Source of the DNA: Manduca sexta
Lineage: Eukaryota > Arthropoda > Insecta > Lepidoptera > Sphingidae
NCBI RefSeq assembly: GCF_014839805.1
Contig: NC_051141.1
Coordinates: 14,516,777 to 14,580,776, forward strand
DNA length: 64,000 nt
Direction: 5' to 3'
Shown here: positions 1-11,515 of the stretch, piece by piece
Layout of the letters: each line of letters starts with the position of its first letter
Numbering within the stretch: the first letter of the stretch is position 1
The notes under the pieces: generated by a model
What the model saw: the letters and a program-made list of their open reading frames with translations, nothing else
The model's database searches: none
Told to the model about the DNA's origin: nothing
Translations under genes and position numbers: made by a program

Positions 1-3000
1 AGTAGACAGTTTAACGGTCCGCTCACGATTGCTAGTTGCAGATTAGTTATTTTTTCGAATGCTAGCCTAGAAGCGTACATGGGAAGCTAACTTATAAAAA
101 GAAAATATAAATGACTTTTGTAAATAATTGTAATTAAATTAGGATGTGGGACTGGAGTATATTTAAGAAGAATAATTCTTTTATTTAAATTGGTAGAATG
201 ACATGTAAAAAAACATAACTTATTGCAAATTAAATATTGTAATATTAACATTAGTTTAATTATATAAAATCTATTTAAGTGATAAATTCTTACCACATAC
301 TGGATATTACAAATTCTAAATAAGTTTCCCAGACGCAATTTGTATCATTGTTTTGGAAATTCATCGCTTAAGAGAGCAAAATAAAATGAAAAGTTGTACA
401 TCAAGTTTGATTTTTTAAATTTGTATATGAAATAAGGTGTTCTGAGACGTCGCCTATTATAATAATGAAGTAGATTCAATGGGAAGTCCCATCACGTACA
501 CGCTAGTAATCAATAAACCATAACATGTATCAAGTTAATAGTTTTAAAACGTATTGCGACTATATAACCTTTTCGCATGATACCTACGCGTAAGTAGAGC
601 GAAATAAAATTAAGGTCACGCCTCACTGGACATTATCCTAGGTCCTTAACTTTAGTTACATCAGCTGGTTTGGTATGTTATAACTGAAGACTTAAGCTAC
701 CTGCAAACTAAGTTTAGATTACATTGTGAGCTAAAAATTCCAACTGTCACTTTTATTTAGCTCAATGGTAGCGACATGAGATTTTGAAATCTTAACTGAA
801 TCTAGTTTAGGTTATAACCAATATATCTGCTTTAATGGTATATATTTATGGACACGTCATTTATGTTGTATTTATTAATATATTAGTTCTGGTTAGGTAT
901 TATTTTACTGTATCTATTTCCTGATAAAAAATATAAATGTGAAGTATAGAGTATAATATGCTGGTTTCGGCGAAGGTAGTACTATTTCGGAGAAAAATGT
1001 TTGTAAATCAGAAGTAACCTGGGATTTCTGAGAGCCCCCGAAATCCTTCTGATGCTTTTGATAAGGAATCCCCATATTTAATGGCATATATGCTTCTTGT
1101 TGGGTGTTTATAATTGATAGTGATTATTTATTATTTGAGCGTATTTGCGTGCTAAGATAATACTCATATTCATGAGTTATTTCGCTCAGTGGTTTATAAT
1201 TTCCATTACTATATTTAATTATTAGCCATTGGAACACAATAGTCACCGCTATATGATGCAGATTGCGTAGTCATAGTTCAGGAGAAAACTGAAGAATCAA
1301 GTATGCTTTAAACACTTGTCTAATTAAAAATATTTAAAAACCACTTGATCTAATCTGTAGTCCTTGGCACTTTCCACGTCGGGTGAAACTATCTAAGCTA
1401 CAGCGCCTTTCTAATCTATTGTTAATTCATTAAATTCATTAGGAAAGCACGCGTCAATCTTAATTGCAAAGCTGATGGACATCTTAATGTAATTATCGAT
1501 GCGGTTTGATGTTCCCTGGCTTTCCTTATCTTGTATCTAGAAGTCTTTCGGTTAATCACAGATTAATCGAACTATATTTAAGGTTTACGAGTTTTTATAT
1601 AGCCTTATCAAAAGCCATCTAATTGATATTTAATTGACTGTGACTTTAATGTGTCTGCAAGTAATGTTTACTTAAAAAGTTATCGGCGGCAGTGTAACGT
1701 CCAATCACCTTTATTCTAGTAACCGGTCGCTGATGCGAAAAACCTGTCTGTTTCGGGACCGGCAACCAGCCAGCCCGCTTTAACGTTCTTCAATTTTCTC
1801 GTGTTAATGTATGGAACACTATAATTTTATATAAGTAATGATGACATTGCTATTGTATATGCATCGATACTGATATTTTTTGCTTATAATTTAGAATGGG
1901 CCATCTTATTTAAAAAAACGTTTACAGATAACAATAATAGTATTTTGTCAGGATGTTGATGTCGTACAACAAACAAGAACTAATAAACCCTAATTATATC
2001 GGTAGACACCACACCAGCCGTTCAAAAAACTTATCAAACTGCCGAAGTTAACTTTTGTTCCACCTTTTGTTTGAGGTGTAAAAGCAATAAAAACCTTATC
2101 GGCTTCACAAGAAGGCAGGATGTGTAAAAAATGTTCATTGAATACTTCGTAGGCCGATGCTTTATTTAATGCCTAACTTATCATAAATTTACCTGACTAA
2201 TTACACATGGGATAATATCTATTGTTTATATTTCGAATCATAACTTTACTAAAAAGCTGTTAAATAATACGGGTTCACGGGAAATGTGTATTGATTTTTG
2301 GTAATAATATTTATGAAGTTAAAAATCTGTTAAATGCACATCAATAAAGCATAGTTTTATAATACTTTTAATTTTAAATATTTAGTAAATATATTATAAA
2401 CTTATACGAGGCATAATTGTAATCTTTCACGTGATAATTGTTATGGAATCACAACATGACTAATGTTTGTAATAACCACGTCGTGTTTTAAATACCGTGA
2501 AATAACCAATAACAAAAATTACCCAGGTATTGTTAAATGTAATTAAATTTATAGAAGGTCGCTCATGTGTTTTATGTGGGTGTTATTCGTATTTATTCCT
2601 TTTTTACTTTTTGAGTTGACGTATGGGTTTTGTGTTTTGTTTTATTGTTGCTGAGATGGTCCTAACTGGTTTTGTTAATAATAACGGTATTGCTATCTTA
2701 AACTGGAAACAATAAATGAGTTTGTTTGTGTATTATTATGAATTACGATAAAGATTTAAAATATATTTGGACCCACATAATTATAACAATAAAAAGTACA
2801 AAAAAGATGTGTAGAACTTTGATAATACTTAGCAATACAAGAATAATCCTATCCTCGTAATAACAGAAAATTGTTTTAAAATAATTAGTATATAAACTAA
2901 AACAATAGCAAAATATTTTACCGGCCGTCAGAAAGCGCGTACATTTAAAAAAAAGAAAATACTCAAAAACCGGCTTCGCGTTCAACTTTATGTCAAATAT

Positions 3001-4653
3001 ACCGGCAAACCGCAGCCCGAGGTACAACACTACCTTTCTGAGATCAGAGCACAGTCTTAGAATCACAAAAATCACTGTATCAGTCTGTATTCAAGTTTTT
3101 TAAGTATCGGGTCCGGTGACTACACGCATTTTACTATCAACCCGACATCGACTGAATCACAAATATAACTGAGGAGCTTGTTGCAAGACAAGTCGCCTCA
3201 GGTACAATTTTCACGTTTCTATTACCCGTTTATGTAGCGACGCCTTTATTGTTACAAAAGTTTGTTGCCACGCAGTTGCAACCTTACCTGGCTGGGTTAC
3301 TATGAAAAGAACGTTGTATCGCGTTGGCTGCTGATAGAAAGAGACGAAAACTGAATGACTGCTTACCTTTGCATAGAGTACGAACAAATTAAAGGTGAAA
3401 TGTCCTGTATGAAAGGTTGATTTGAACATGTTATGTAACTTAGGGTATCTTCTGCAGTAATAAATTATTTGTGACTTAACGAATAATATATAAATAATAA
3501 TTATAAACAATGTATGAAAGAAATGATTGTTGCAAAATATGTTGTGACAGAAGTTATGAGTAGATATCGATGAATGTATAATTCGTGACTTCCGTGGAAA
3601 TGTTGAATGCCATGTCTATTAGAGTATGAAATCTTTGATGCAGTCGACGTCACCGTTTTGAAATGTTAGTAACGCGCACAACATTGCTGTCCTTGTCCAG
3701 CGCGATACTCCCACAGGGGACCGATTCAAGGATACAGTGCACTCTTCAGTTCACTGCTCCCTCCGCCTGGTGCGTCGAAGCCTTAAACTATTACCACAAT
3801 TATTGTACCTACAATAATTTTTAATTATGGGTTTCGTTAAGGTTTAAGAATGAATTTCAGTTTTAACGTTATAATAATATTATTTGTCTGATATTATTTT
3901 AGTTAAAGAAAAAAGCGTAGAAGACTTAGCCTATTTTCGTCAGTTTAAAAAATTAACACCCGCGTCTAAAAAGGATTGTAGACAAAATTATAATTATAAT
4001 TATATGGATAATCAAAACATCTTATATCTATAATGATACTTAATGGATCTCCATTAAGTCGCCAAGTAACTTATACATGTTATTGTTTAGTTGATCTTTT
4101 TAAAGCCCCGGCATAAATCGTTTTTTTTTTATAAATGCACTCGATGTTATTAGTCGGACCCGCAATTTATTTTTAACGGCCTGTGTAAATATTTGTTCCT
4201 ATTAATTTTAAAATAAATGCTCCCTTTATAGCATAGTATTAGTTTCAGTTAAATCTCCTAGTACGCAGAAGTATAGGTTCTAACAAAGGAGGTTTTGTTA
4301 AAGGTTTTCTTAACTTTAATGGAGCAGACTGTTTCTTGGTGCCTTCTGTCTTCTGGCTAAAAAAATAAGTAACGCGAAACGAATAATTGCAATGACATAC
4401 CTGATCCTCGTTCCGGATGTCAATGATGTCGCTTCTGAAAAAAATAACAGAGCAATTATTCCGTGCATAAACCAGAAGACGCTGGATGTGAAAGTTTTAC
4501 GTGACACGTATTATTGGGCCGTGCATAACCATTGTTGGAAACCATTTTGTAATATTATGGAATGCGTTCGTGCTGTGCATTTCCTACTTTTCTCACCACT
4601 TGCAGCGTTTACTAAAAATGATTACGTACTTGATAATAATAATAATAGATACA
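1..4653. other. non-genic AT-rich region
   Basis: I see no open frame with splice sites or recognisable protein content here. The short open frames are what AT-rich random sequence gives. The stretch may hold the 3' end of the Ser-rich gene that lies next to it on the minus strand, because that long exon ends at a usable donor as well as at a stop. One GC-richer island at about 3640-3790 stands out from the background and is described among the findings. Confidence 0.6.
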
Positions 4654-7600
4654 TTACCTTGAACGGATCTTCTTGATGACCGGCCTTTGAGGAGTACTGT
4701 CATGAATCCTCACTTGTGTGGGGTCTATTTCTTCACACTCATCATCATCATCAAAAGGAAGTTGGCCGATCCTTTTCGCCAAAATTGAATCCATAAATGG
4801 ACTATAGATTTGCCCAGAAGTACCCAAGATGTCATCGATGTCTGTATACCTCGAAATATATCTTTCGGGACCTTTTTGGTATGCACTAGCACTTTTCCTC
4901 CTGTACTGGCGATTGTTTTCATACGGTGATGAACGTCCTCTGTAAATTTCGTTTTCTTTAGGAGTTTCTAGACCTTCAGGGCTTCGTCTGTCCCCTAACG
5001 GCTCGTCATCTGGCAGATGTAAGGGGAATGGGGGCACGTGTGATTGTGGAACGTAAACTTGAACTTCTTCGTCAGAAGAGTCGCTATCATGCTGTGGCGG
5101 AGGAGTTGGTAATTTCTCTATGCCTTCTGGAATGTTTTTGTCACTTGATAACCACCACGGTCTCTCACCAGATTCTATATGTCTAATGCGCCTGAGTGGG
5201 AAGTTTCTTTCAGAACCTGACTTGCTTAATGCTTGGACATCATTTTTGTTACTATTGGATGAGTTTTCATTACTAGGTGCCCACCAATCTCTTTGATCAC
5301 CTGACTCTATACGCCGGACTTTGAAAAAGTTAAATTTATCACTTTTTTCACTATCACTGGATGACTTTCTAGGAGGAGTCAATCGCTCGATGCCTTCAGG
5401 AATGTTTCCACTACTATCGAGCCACCAAGGCTTTTCATCGTCTAAAAATTTACACTTTTTCAATTGTCTACCGGGATCGGAATTGTCTGACGTGTTATTT
5501 ATTACCGGATTATCTTTCTTATTTTCACTGTTAGATTCTTGCCACCATGCTTTTTCTCCAGATTCTACGTGTCTTATCTTCCTTGGGACGTTTTTGTCTG
5601 ATGCAGATTTTTGATTTTCGCTATTGGGGTAGCTGTTTTTCCTATCTGATTCCGAATCTAACCACCAAGCTCTTTCACCAGACTCTATCGGTCTGATAGA
5701 CTTAAGTTTCACCAAATTATCGTCGTTTGTAGCAATGACATTTTTATTCTTAGAGGACCTATCACTTTCTGTTATAAGATTAGAAACATCTTTTCCGGTT
5801 GATTCTGAAGTAGAATTCTCAAGCCATCTGTTGTTATCACTTGATTCTTGATGTCGCATTTTAAAAAGATTAGTTACTGGAGCAAGTGCCCTTATCAAAA
5901 ATGATTTAGCTTCTTCTGTGACACCATCATTTTTAGGAGCTGGAGCAGGCGATGGCTGTCTTCCCGATTTATCAGTTGGTAATGACAATTCGTCGGCGGA
6001 TGTTCTGGACATATCATTAGATTTTGTCTTAATAATATTTTCATCTTCACTTACAGATGATTGTGTTGATAATGTTATACTTGATTCAGGACTATTGCTT
6101 TCCCGTGATTTGGAATGTTTCAATTTGGAAGGACTATTTTGTAAATTGGTAGATGATGATGTTCTCGGTTTACTTTTTGTTGTTGATGCCGTAGATTTTT
6201 CGCTAACTTCACTGCCTTGGTCGGAGTCAGTGGAACTAACTGATTTGCTCCTCCTTTTTGCTACTTTCTTCTTAGATGATGAGTCTGTGGATGATTCCGT
6301 ACTAGATTTTCTAATCTTGGACTTCTTAATTTTTGTACTTGCTTCTGTTTTTGGTGCCTGTGGAGGTAATTGACTATTCGTAATCGTTATTTCTGGTGAC
6401 ACTAATTCTGCAGCCGCCACAGGACTCTTTGCTCTTTTTAACTTAAGATTTACGTTGATGATAATTTCTGATGTATCGTTATTATCATCATTATTATCTT
6501 TCTCATAAACACCAACAATATCTTGATTTGATTCAGATAATATCACATTATCCGGAACCACATTGTCATTTTTGCTATCAGAATGGGACAGTGTATTCAT
6601 AATATCTTGGGAGAGGTTGGAGGGCGGGGGGACGGGGGACGGCTCTGTACTTTGGCTTCTGCTATTTCTATCATTATAAGAATTGCTACTTGAATTTTCT
6701 CTCAAATTGGAATATTGTGTAGAATATCTGCCCGCGTATCCTGTGTAACTACTACTGCTGGGCGAATAATATGACCAGTTAGTCATACTAGTTCTCGCTG
6801 TACTGCCAAAGCGACTCAAACGTGTCGGGTCATCTAATCTGTCTGATTGTATTTCTTTGTCCAGCATTTGAGGTCTTTTCTTTAACCTGATATATGTTTT
6901 TTCAAAAGTCTTTGCCATATCAGCTCTTCTACTTCTAACGTATGCCGAAGAGCCAGGCGGCGTTGGTGAAGTGTGTCGCGTAACTACTGTTAACGTTTCA
7001 GTTTCATTCTCGTCTTCATTATTTTTAAATACCTCCGTACTCTCCTGTGTCGTATTAATTGCTTCGAGAGGCGCGTTGTGAGGTCGAGTTGATTCTTCGA
7101 TTATTGCTATCGAGGGTATTGGAGTTGTTACTTGTAGATTTTTTTCTGATTCAGATTTTGTGGAGTCGGAATGGTTAATGGGAGATACGGAAGTTCTTTT
7201 AACTGTGGGCGGACTCCTCAAATATGATGATGATAACCGACTGGCAATTGCATATCTATTTACGGTAATTTCTGGTTTGACTTCTGTTCTAGATGAAGGG
7301 CGTGAATAACTTGATGTTCGTGGATATAGTTTGTAGCTCGACAAGCTATTATAGCCTGCAGACTTGTCAGTCTTACTTGGAATGTCTTTGTCTCGATCTC
7401 CGGGACTATGATCTCGGGATTTATCTTTGATATTTTTAACAGATTTTCTCTCAGGACTTATGTGCCTTGTAGGGCGTGTGAGACTATATTTTGATAATAC
7501 TGATACAGGACTCGTGTCTCTTCCTTTTTCTCTACTCGTAGTGAGGGATGGTACAGCAAGTTTAGAGTAGTCTTTCTTATCATATTTAGATTTATCATAT

Positions 7601-7998
7601 TTAGTATTATCGTATTTAGGTTTCTCAGTTTTTGTGTTCTCATATTTGGGTTTTTCATATTTTCCTTTTTCATATTTCGAATTATCGTATTTTGGTGTAT
7701 CATATTTGGTGTTATCATATTTGGCGTTATCGTATTTCGTATTATCATATTTGGCATTTTCATATTTGGAGGCGGCTTTATCGTTTTTATTATAGTTGGC
7801 ATATCGATTGGCAATAGTTGAAATGGGTGTATCTTCTTTAGTAGCCCTTTCCGTACAGAGAATCGGAATACTCGATGACTTGTACGACGGTGTTGTGTTA
7901 ATATACTTCGCCGTGACGGTTGTTGGTCTGTCTGTAGTCGCGGTTGTCGTATTCGTTCTGTTGGTGTCTCTACTCCGACTGTACGAAGGTGTATCATA
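4654..7998 (-). CDS. long exon of an unrecognised Ser-rich, repeat-containing protein
   Basis: This is a single open frame of 1,114 codons, read from a good acceptor (TTTTTAATTTCAG just above 7998) down to a TAA at 4654-4656. A first-codon start is not visible; the frame runs into the acceptor in phase 0, so the N-terminus must come from upstream exons. A donor-like AAG|GTAATG at 4658/4657 lies just before the stop, so the frame either ends here or splices on in phase 2. The product is rich in Ser, Asn, Asp, Lys and Pro with very few Cys, has no membrane segment, and looks disordered. In exon codon numbering, residues 78-144 are a pentapeptide K-Y-[DE]-[NTK]-x repeat, and residues about 713-950 hold six 'R-[HIP]-x-E-S-G-[ED]-..-WW' motifs at 40-53 residue spacing. 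The last 160 residues are acidic and Pro-rich (a DDDDE cluster near the end). Codon use is AT-rich, unlike paramyosin. I do not recognise the family; a cytoskeletal or muscle scaffold is only a guess from composition. Confidence 0.8.
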   Translation of the reverse strand, partial: YDTPSYSRSRDTNRTNTTTATTDRPTTVTAKYINTTPSYKSSSIPILCTERATKEDTPISTIANRYANYNKNDKAASKYENAKYDNTKYDNAKYDNTKYDTPKYDNSKYEKGKYEKPKYENTKTEKPKYDNTKYDKSKYDKKDYSKLAVPSLTTSREKGRDTSPVSVLSKYSLTRPTRHISPERKSVKNIKDKSRDHSPGDRDKDIPSKTDKSAGYNSLSSYKLYPRTSSYSRPSSRTEVKPEITVNRYAIASRLSSSYLRSPPTVKRTSVSPINHSDSTKSESEKNLQVTTPIPSIAIIEESTRPHNAPLEAINTTQESTEVFKNNEDENETETLTVVTRHTSPTPPGSSAYVRSRRADMAKTFEKTYIRLKKRPQMLDKEIQSDRLDDPTRLSRFGSTARTSMTNWSYYSPSSSSYTGYAGRYSTQYSNLRENSSSNSYNDRNSRSQSTEPSPVPPPSNLSQDIMNTLSHSDSKNDNVVPDNVILSESNQDIVGVYEKDNNDDNNDTSEIIINVNLKLKRAKSPVAAAELVSPEITITNSQLPPQAPKTEASTKIKKSKIRKSSTESSTDSSSKKKVAKRRSKSVSSTDSDQGSEVSEKSTASTTKSKPRTSSSTNLQNSPSKLKHSKSRESNSPESSITLSTQSSVSEDENIIKTKSNDMSRTSADELSLPTDKSGRQPSPAPAPKNDGVTEEAKSFLIRALAPVTNLFKMRHQESSDNNRWLENSTSESTGKDVSNLITESDRSSKNKNVIATNDDNLVKLKSIRPIESGERAWWLDSESDRKNSYPNSENQKSASDKNVPRKIRHVESGEKAWWQESNSENKKDNPVINNTSDNSDPGRQLKKCKFLDDEKPWWLDSSGNIPEGIERLTPPRKSSSDSEKSDKFNFFKVRRIESGDQRDWWAPSNENSSNSNKNDVQALSKSGSERNFPLRRIRHIESGERPWWLSSDKNIPEGIEKLPTPPPQHDSDSSDEEVQVYVPQSHVPPFPLHLPDDEPLGDRRSPEGLETPKENEIYRGRSSPYENNRQYRRKSASAYQKGPERYISRYTDIDDILGTSGQIYSPFMDSILAKRIGQLPFDDDDECEEIDPTQVRIHDSTPQRPVIKKIRSR
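5149..5862 (-). repeat. six 'ESGE..WW' motifs inside the Ser-rich protein
   Basis: Six related segments encode R-x-x-E-S-G-[ED]-x-x-W-W-[LAQ]-x-[SP] or a diverged form. Tryptophan codons fall at 5152-5157, 5281-5286, 5422-5427, 5542-5547, 5662-5667 and, as a single Trp, 5824-5826. The first and third of these are followed by S/N-x-IPEGIE-[KR]-L. The fourth-oldest-looking copy (near 5425) has lost ESGE and keeps DDEKPWWL; the one near 5825 keeps ESS and one Trp. Linkers between copies are Ser/Asn/Lys-rich and not conserved. The pattern is that of short linear motifs in a disordered chain. Confidence 0.85.
7567..7767 (-). repeat. K-Y-D/E-N-x pentapeptide tandem repeat
   Basis: Sixty-seven codons form about 13 consecutive five-residue units beginning K-Y-D or K-Y-E (one unit has K-T-E). 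Positions 4 and 5 vary among N, T, K, S, A, P and G. The 15-nt DNA unit contains AAATATGATAAT with synonymous changes, so selection on the peptide or slippage over a long time could both apply. Two other frames are also open across it because the unit lacks stop codons; they are shadows. Confidence 0.9.
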
Positions 7999-10783
7999 CT
8001 GAAATTAAAAATAACTTCACTTAGTAAGAAGGCACTAAAAGTCTTGTGTTATTAAATTTAAATGCGTTAACTACAACCGGCGTAATCGTGAAATCTTTTC
8101 TTCGTTCAACACTATCAATATAGAGCTGTTCTTTTGCCGCTTTATAAATAGAGAGACGGGAATGCGTTTATGTACTTGTGGAGATAATGTATAGGGAAGG
8201 ACTTTATTAAGCCCTATTTTATAGGATGTATTATAAGCTGAGGCTGATTAATAAGAGGCTAAACTGTGGAATTTAGTTTTATAGGGTGGGTTTTATGATA
8301 TCGTCATAAAAAATAGTAACAGATGTTAATGTCAATTAAGATTACTGCCGCTGCAGTTATTTTAGATATTAAATCTGGTCATTGGAAAGTAAAGCAAGAA
8401 ACAGAATAAGAAAAACTCTGTTCGCTATTAATATGTGGCTTGTTCTTAGGTTGCTTTTAGAATCAAGATTGATTGGATGAGATTTCAAGCCATACAAGCT
8501 ATATTCGAGTAAAACTTCATACAGAGCCAATGTTTTTGTAATCGATCGTGTGGAATAACAGTTACGATTTCTATTTCATTAATCCAAGAATACAATTTCT
8601 TGCTTTAGTAATAATGAAAGACCATATATGAAAAATAAAAATGTCAACAAGAGTCTGTTAAAGAAATATTTATTAAAGTAAAAATCTTGTATAATGCCTT
8701 CTCAATAGCAAGTATTATGCGATTCATTTTAAGTATATTCATTTATTAAAAATAGAAAATAAATATTAAAGCTTGACGTGGACCTTTAGAACTTTCTATT
8801 TAAAACTCATATCTTTTAATATGTGATTACTAAAAAAATATTTAAATCGAAAACAAATAAAAATACATACTAATAATGAATAGAACGTTATGCAATAATT
8901 GGATGCAATTCTATTATAAACGTAAAGTTATGCTTAATTGTACAAAGTTTATTTAAACAAGACCTCAAAGAACCAAATTTTCCTAAACTTTACGTATAAG
9001 TCCTTTGAGAGAGATATAAAATGATTGACAAAAAAACACGTCGTATATTTAGCAGCAAATTTATTTATAGATTCCAGCTTCGTTCGCTTCGTCAGTTTAA
9101 GGGACAAAGTTATTCCAGTGACACGGCTAATTGTAAAATTTTGTCTTTCGTAAAATAACTTTGCCGACATTTTGGGTCCATTGAGATAGTTCTTTATTTA
9201 GGTCATCGAAAAATGATTTTATTTGTAACTTTCTTATTACTCTATCGATTGTAACGTCTTTGGACTGTTAAGTTATAGTCGTAAGCCTTATTTGGTGTGT
9301 AAGAATTGTAAATTGGAAAATTGTATCTTATGAAGTCTGAATTTATACTAGCTGTGACGAAGAAATTGTCTTGTGACAAGTATAATTATTTTGCTTATCC
9401 CATTGACGTATGTTCTATAGACTCAAACGTCCTAATAAACTATTTGTTCAAAATTCGTTTAAATATTAAATAATTTTACTGATTTGACTAATATTTTTTA
9501 TTCACATCCAAGTTTACAGTAAGACTGTTTTTATATCATGAGCGTCACTCCTTACACAACCTCAAGCTGTCAATATTGACTATACTAAAGTCAGTTTGAA
9601 TGGATTGCAGTTTAATTCAGTTGAACACAGTGAATGTTCGGAACACCAAATCTTACTAGATTTACTACTCCGTACTCGTAGTACATACATATCGATGCCT
9701 TGTCTCGAATATTTGTTGTGCGTTGAAAAAACATCAAGATATTCACAATGAATTTTTTTGCTGTTTTGTATTTACGTGGTTGGGTAAAAATATCGTTGAA
9801 ACAATAATTACAGTTCTAGGTAAGTAACTTAAAACTAAGACATTATATATTATAAATGTAAATGAAGGTATAAATAAAAAGACGCCATTTATGACGATTC
9901 TTTTAACAGAAATTATTTTCGAAGTATTACTTTTCAATCTTTCAAGAATATCTTTTCGTAATCTTTGTAATCTTGTCTTAATATAGAATTACAACGCTTA
10001 GTTAGAATTAAGCTTGTTTTAACTCTAAATAACAGGTTAGTCCAAAAGTAGGAATGTCGTTCAGATTCCAGTTAGAATGCCAGGTCATCGTGTCGGTATA
10101 TAGATTAGTTTCAATTTAATACTTTTAATATGTCCAAAAACATCGGTAATGCTTACAACAAAATGTTTTCGTATCCGATTATTCCAGGAAATAGATTACG
10201 CGGTTCATATTTTTTTGAATTTTGTTTTAAAACTCTTAATCGCGTAGGAATATGGACGTCAAGTCGGTTTTCAAATTAATAAAATGGAAATATATTTTTC
10301 TCGTAAATATATTACTATCTGTTTCCTCAACACCATTGTTGAAGGTACTGTACGAAGGATTTCGAAACTTAATTATACATACATAGTACACTGTTTCGAT
10401 GAGTGAAATTATCGTAAGGACATCCGCCTGTCAATTGTCACTGTATAAGTTTCTAATGTGGCTGCGTCTTGCGTCAGGCACATAAAAATCGCCACATGTT
10501 TGGTAATAAATAAAAATGGTTTTGGACTCTACAAAAGTAAAGTAGTATGGGACGTTGGCTATGTTAGAGAACACAGCCTTTAAGCAAAGGAAAGAATTCC
10601 AAAAAATGCAATAACATATCTGAATATGTTAAGGATATGAGAAGTAAAAAACATATCGGTCTTAGATTTATATAATGAAGAGTTAAATATAATTAAGCGA
10701 AATATAATGAAGAGTTGCGGTTATAATGATATTGCCAGACGAGCAGCTATATAATATTACAAAGTATTGTACAGAATACTCAC
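7999..10783. other. probable intron, no gene seen
   Basis: AT-rich sequence upstream of the acceptor of the long Ser-rich exon on the minus strand. No open frame here has convincing splice sites. A small bridging exon is needed if the exon at 10784-10864 belongs to the same mRNA, because the phases of the two do not join directly; I could not identify it. Confidence 0.5.
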
Positions 10784-10864
10784 GTAATTTCTGAAAGACA
10801 TCTTGGCAAATCATCAGCTCGTTTCCATTGATGCGTGGCTCTTGGTCCAAGTGTAGCGTGAATT
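10784..10864 (-). CDS. candidate 81-nt coding exon
   Basis: The minus strand shows a strong acceptor (TGTTCCTTCCAG) immediately before 10864 and a strong donor (GTGAGTAT) after 10784. The exon length is 27 codons. Two frames are open: one reads F-T-L-H-L-D-Q-E-P-R-I-N-G and has more G/C third positions; the other reads A-T-L-G-P-R-A-T-H-Q-W-K and could also start at an ATG at 10884-10882, inside the acceptor tract. Neither phase joins directly to the long exon ending at 7998. It may be an internal exon of the Ser-rich gene with one more exon between, or an exon of another minus-strand transcript. Not recognised as a family. Confidence 0.4.
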
Positions 10865-11119
10865 CTGGAAGGAACACCAGACATGTTAAAACAAATTATT
10901 CACCTTTGCTTATTTGTTTACGTCCGCGCTTGTTAGGAGCTATTCCATTGGACTTGACATCGTTGCATAGGAATTATTAACGTTTCAATGAAGCACGTTC
11001 GTATTCCTTTAAATGTAGCCTTAAGTCACTAGTGGTTGTCTCGTATTTGGCTGTCTGGGTAAGTACCACCGCAATGTCTATTTCTAGCACCAAGCATATG
11101 TTACATGCACTTTTATCAT

Positions 11120-11515
11120 ACAGGCACGGAAAATAGACCTCACCTCACCTGATGGTAAGTGGAGTGGAGTCTAATTTTTTTTTTTTTCATCCTGTTGTTA
11201 ACAATATGTCTTATAAGTTATTACAATTTCGCTATCTACCAGCTAACTTAGTAACTAATGATAGCCTGTGGCTGTGGTTCCCTTTGGTTGTCAGGGGGGA
11301 GGGGGGGGGGCGAGTTTCCGCTATTTGATACGTAGCTCGCCCCCCTAGTGGAGTCTATTAGAATGTCGTCTGAGAGAGATGATTACCCCTCGGCAGTCGA
11401 TAAAATTATGCCGGCCTGTTGGAGTCGGATATACACAGGGTGAACCCAAAACGCGACATACCTACTACTATACTGTACGGTTGTTGCTGTGCGGGCGGAT
11501 TTAAAATATATCCTA
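11120..11515 (-). repeat. dispersed repeat family A, copy 1, interrupted by a retroposon
   Basis: On the minus strand this copy carries the family signature: ATCCGCCCG, then GTCGCGTTTTGGGTTCACCCTG, CCGGCATAATTTTATCGACTG and GAGGGGTAATCATCTC. The same order of blocks recurs at about 18.2, 25.9, 42.9, 50.5 and 52.9 kb. The proximal end is split by the insertion at 11174-11346. The class of element is not clear from sequence; it has no coding capacity. Confidence 0.75.
11174..11346 (-). mobile_element. nested poly(A)-tailed retroposon with 11-bp target duplication
   Basis: A 173-bp insert is flanked by perfect direct copies of AGTGGAGTCTA (11163-11173 and 11347-11357). It ends in a run of 13 T on the plus strand (11175-11187), that is, a poly(A) tail when read on the minus strand. 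Its other end is very G-rich (runs of G at 11296-11310). This is the signature of LINE-dependent retroposition into the older family A repeat. No tRNA-like boxes were obvious. Confidence 0.75.

Noticed and set aside
5918..6373. 151-codon plus-strand frame
   Set aside because: Antisense of the Ser-rich exon; its acidic/hydrophobic composition mirrors Ser/Lys codons on the other strand.
7458..7997. 179-codon minus-strand frame rich in N-M-I repeats
   Set aside because: It is the shifted reading of the K-Y-D/E-N repeat in the long Ser-rich exon; the main frame runs on for 1,114 codons and is the better one.
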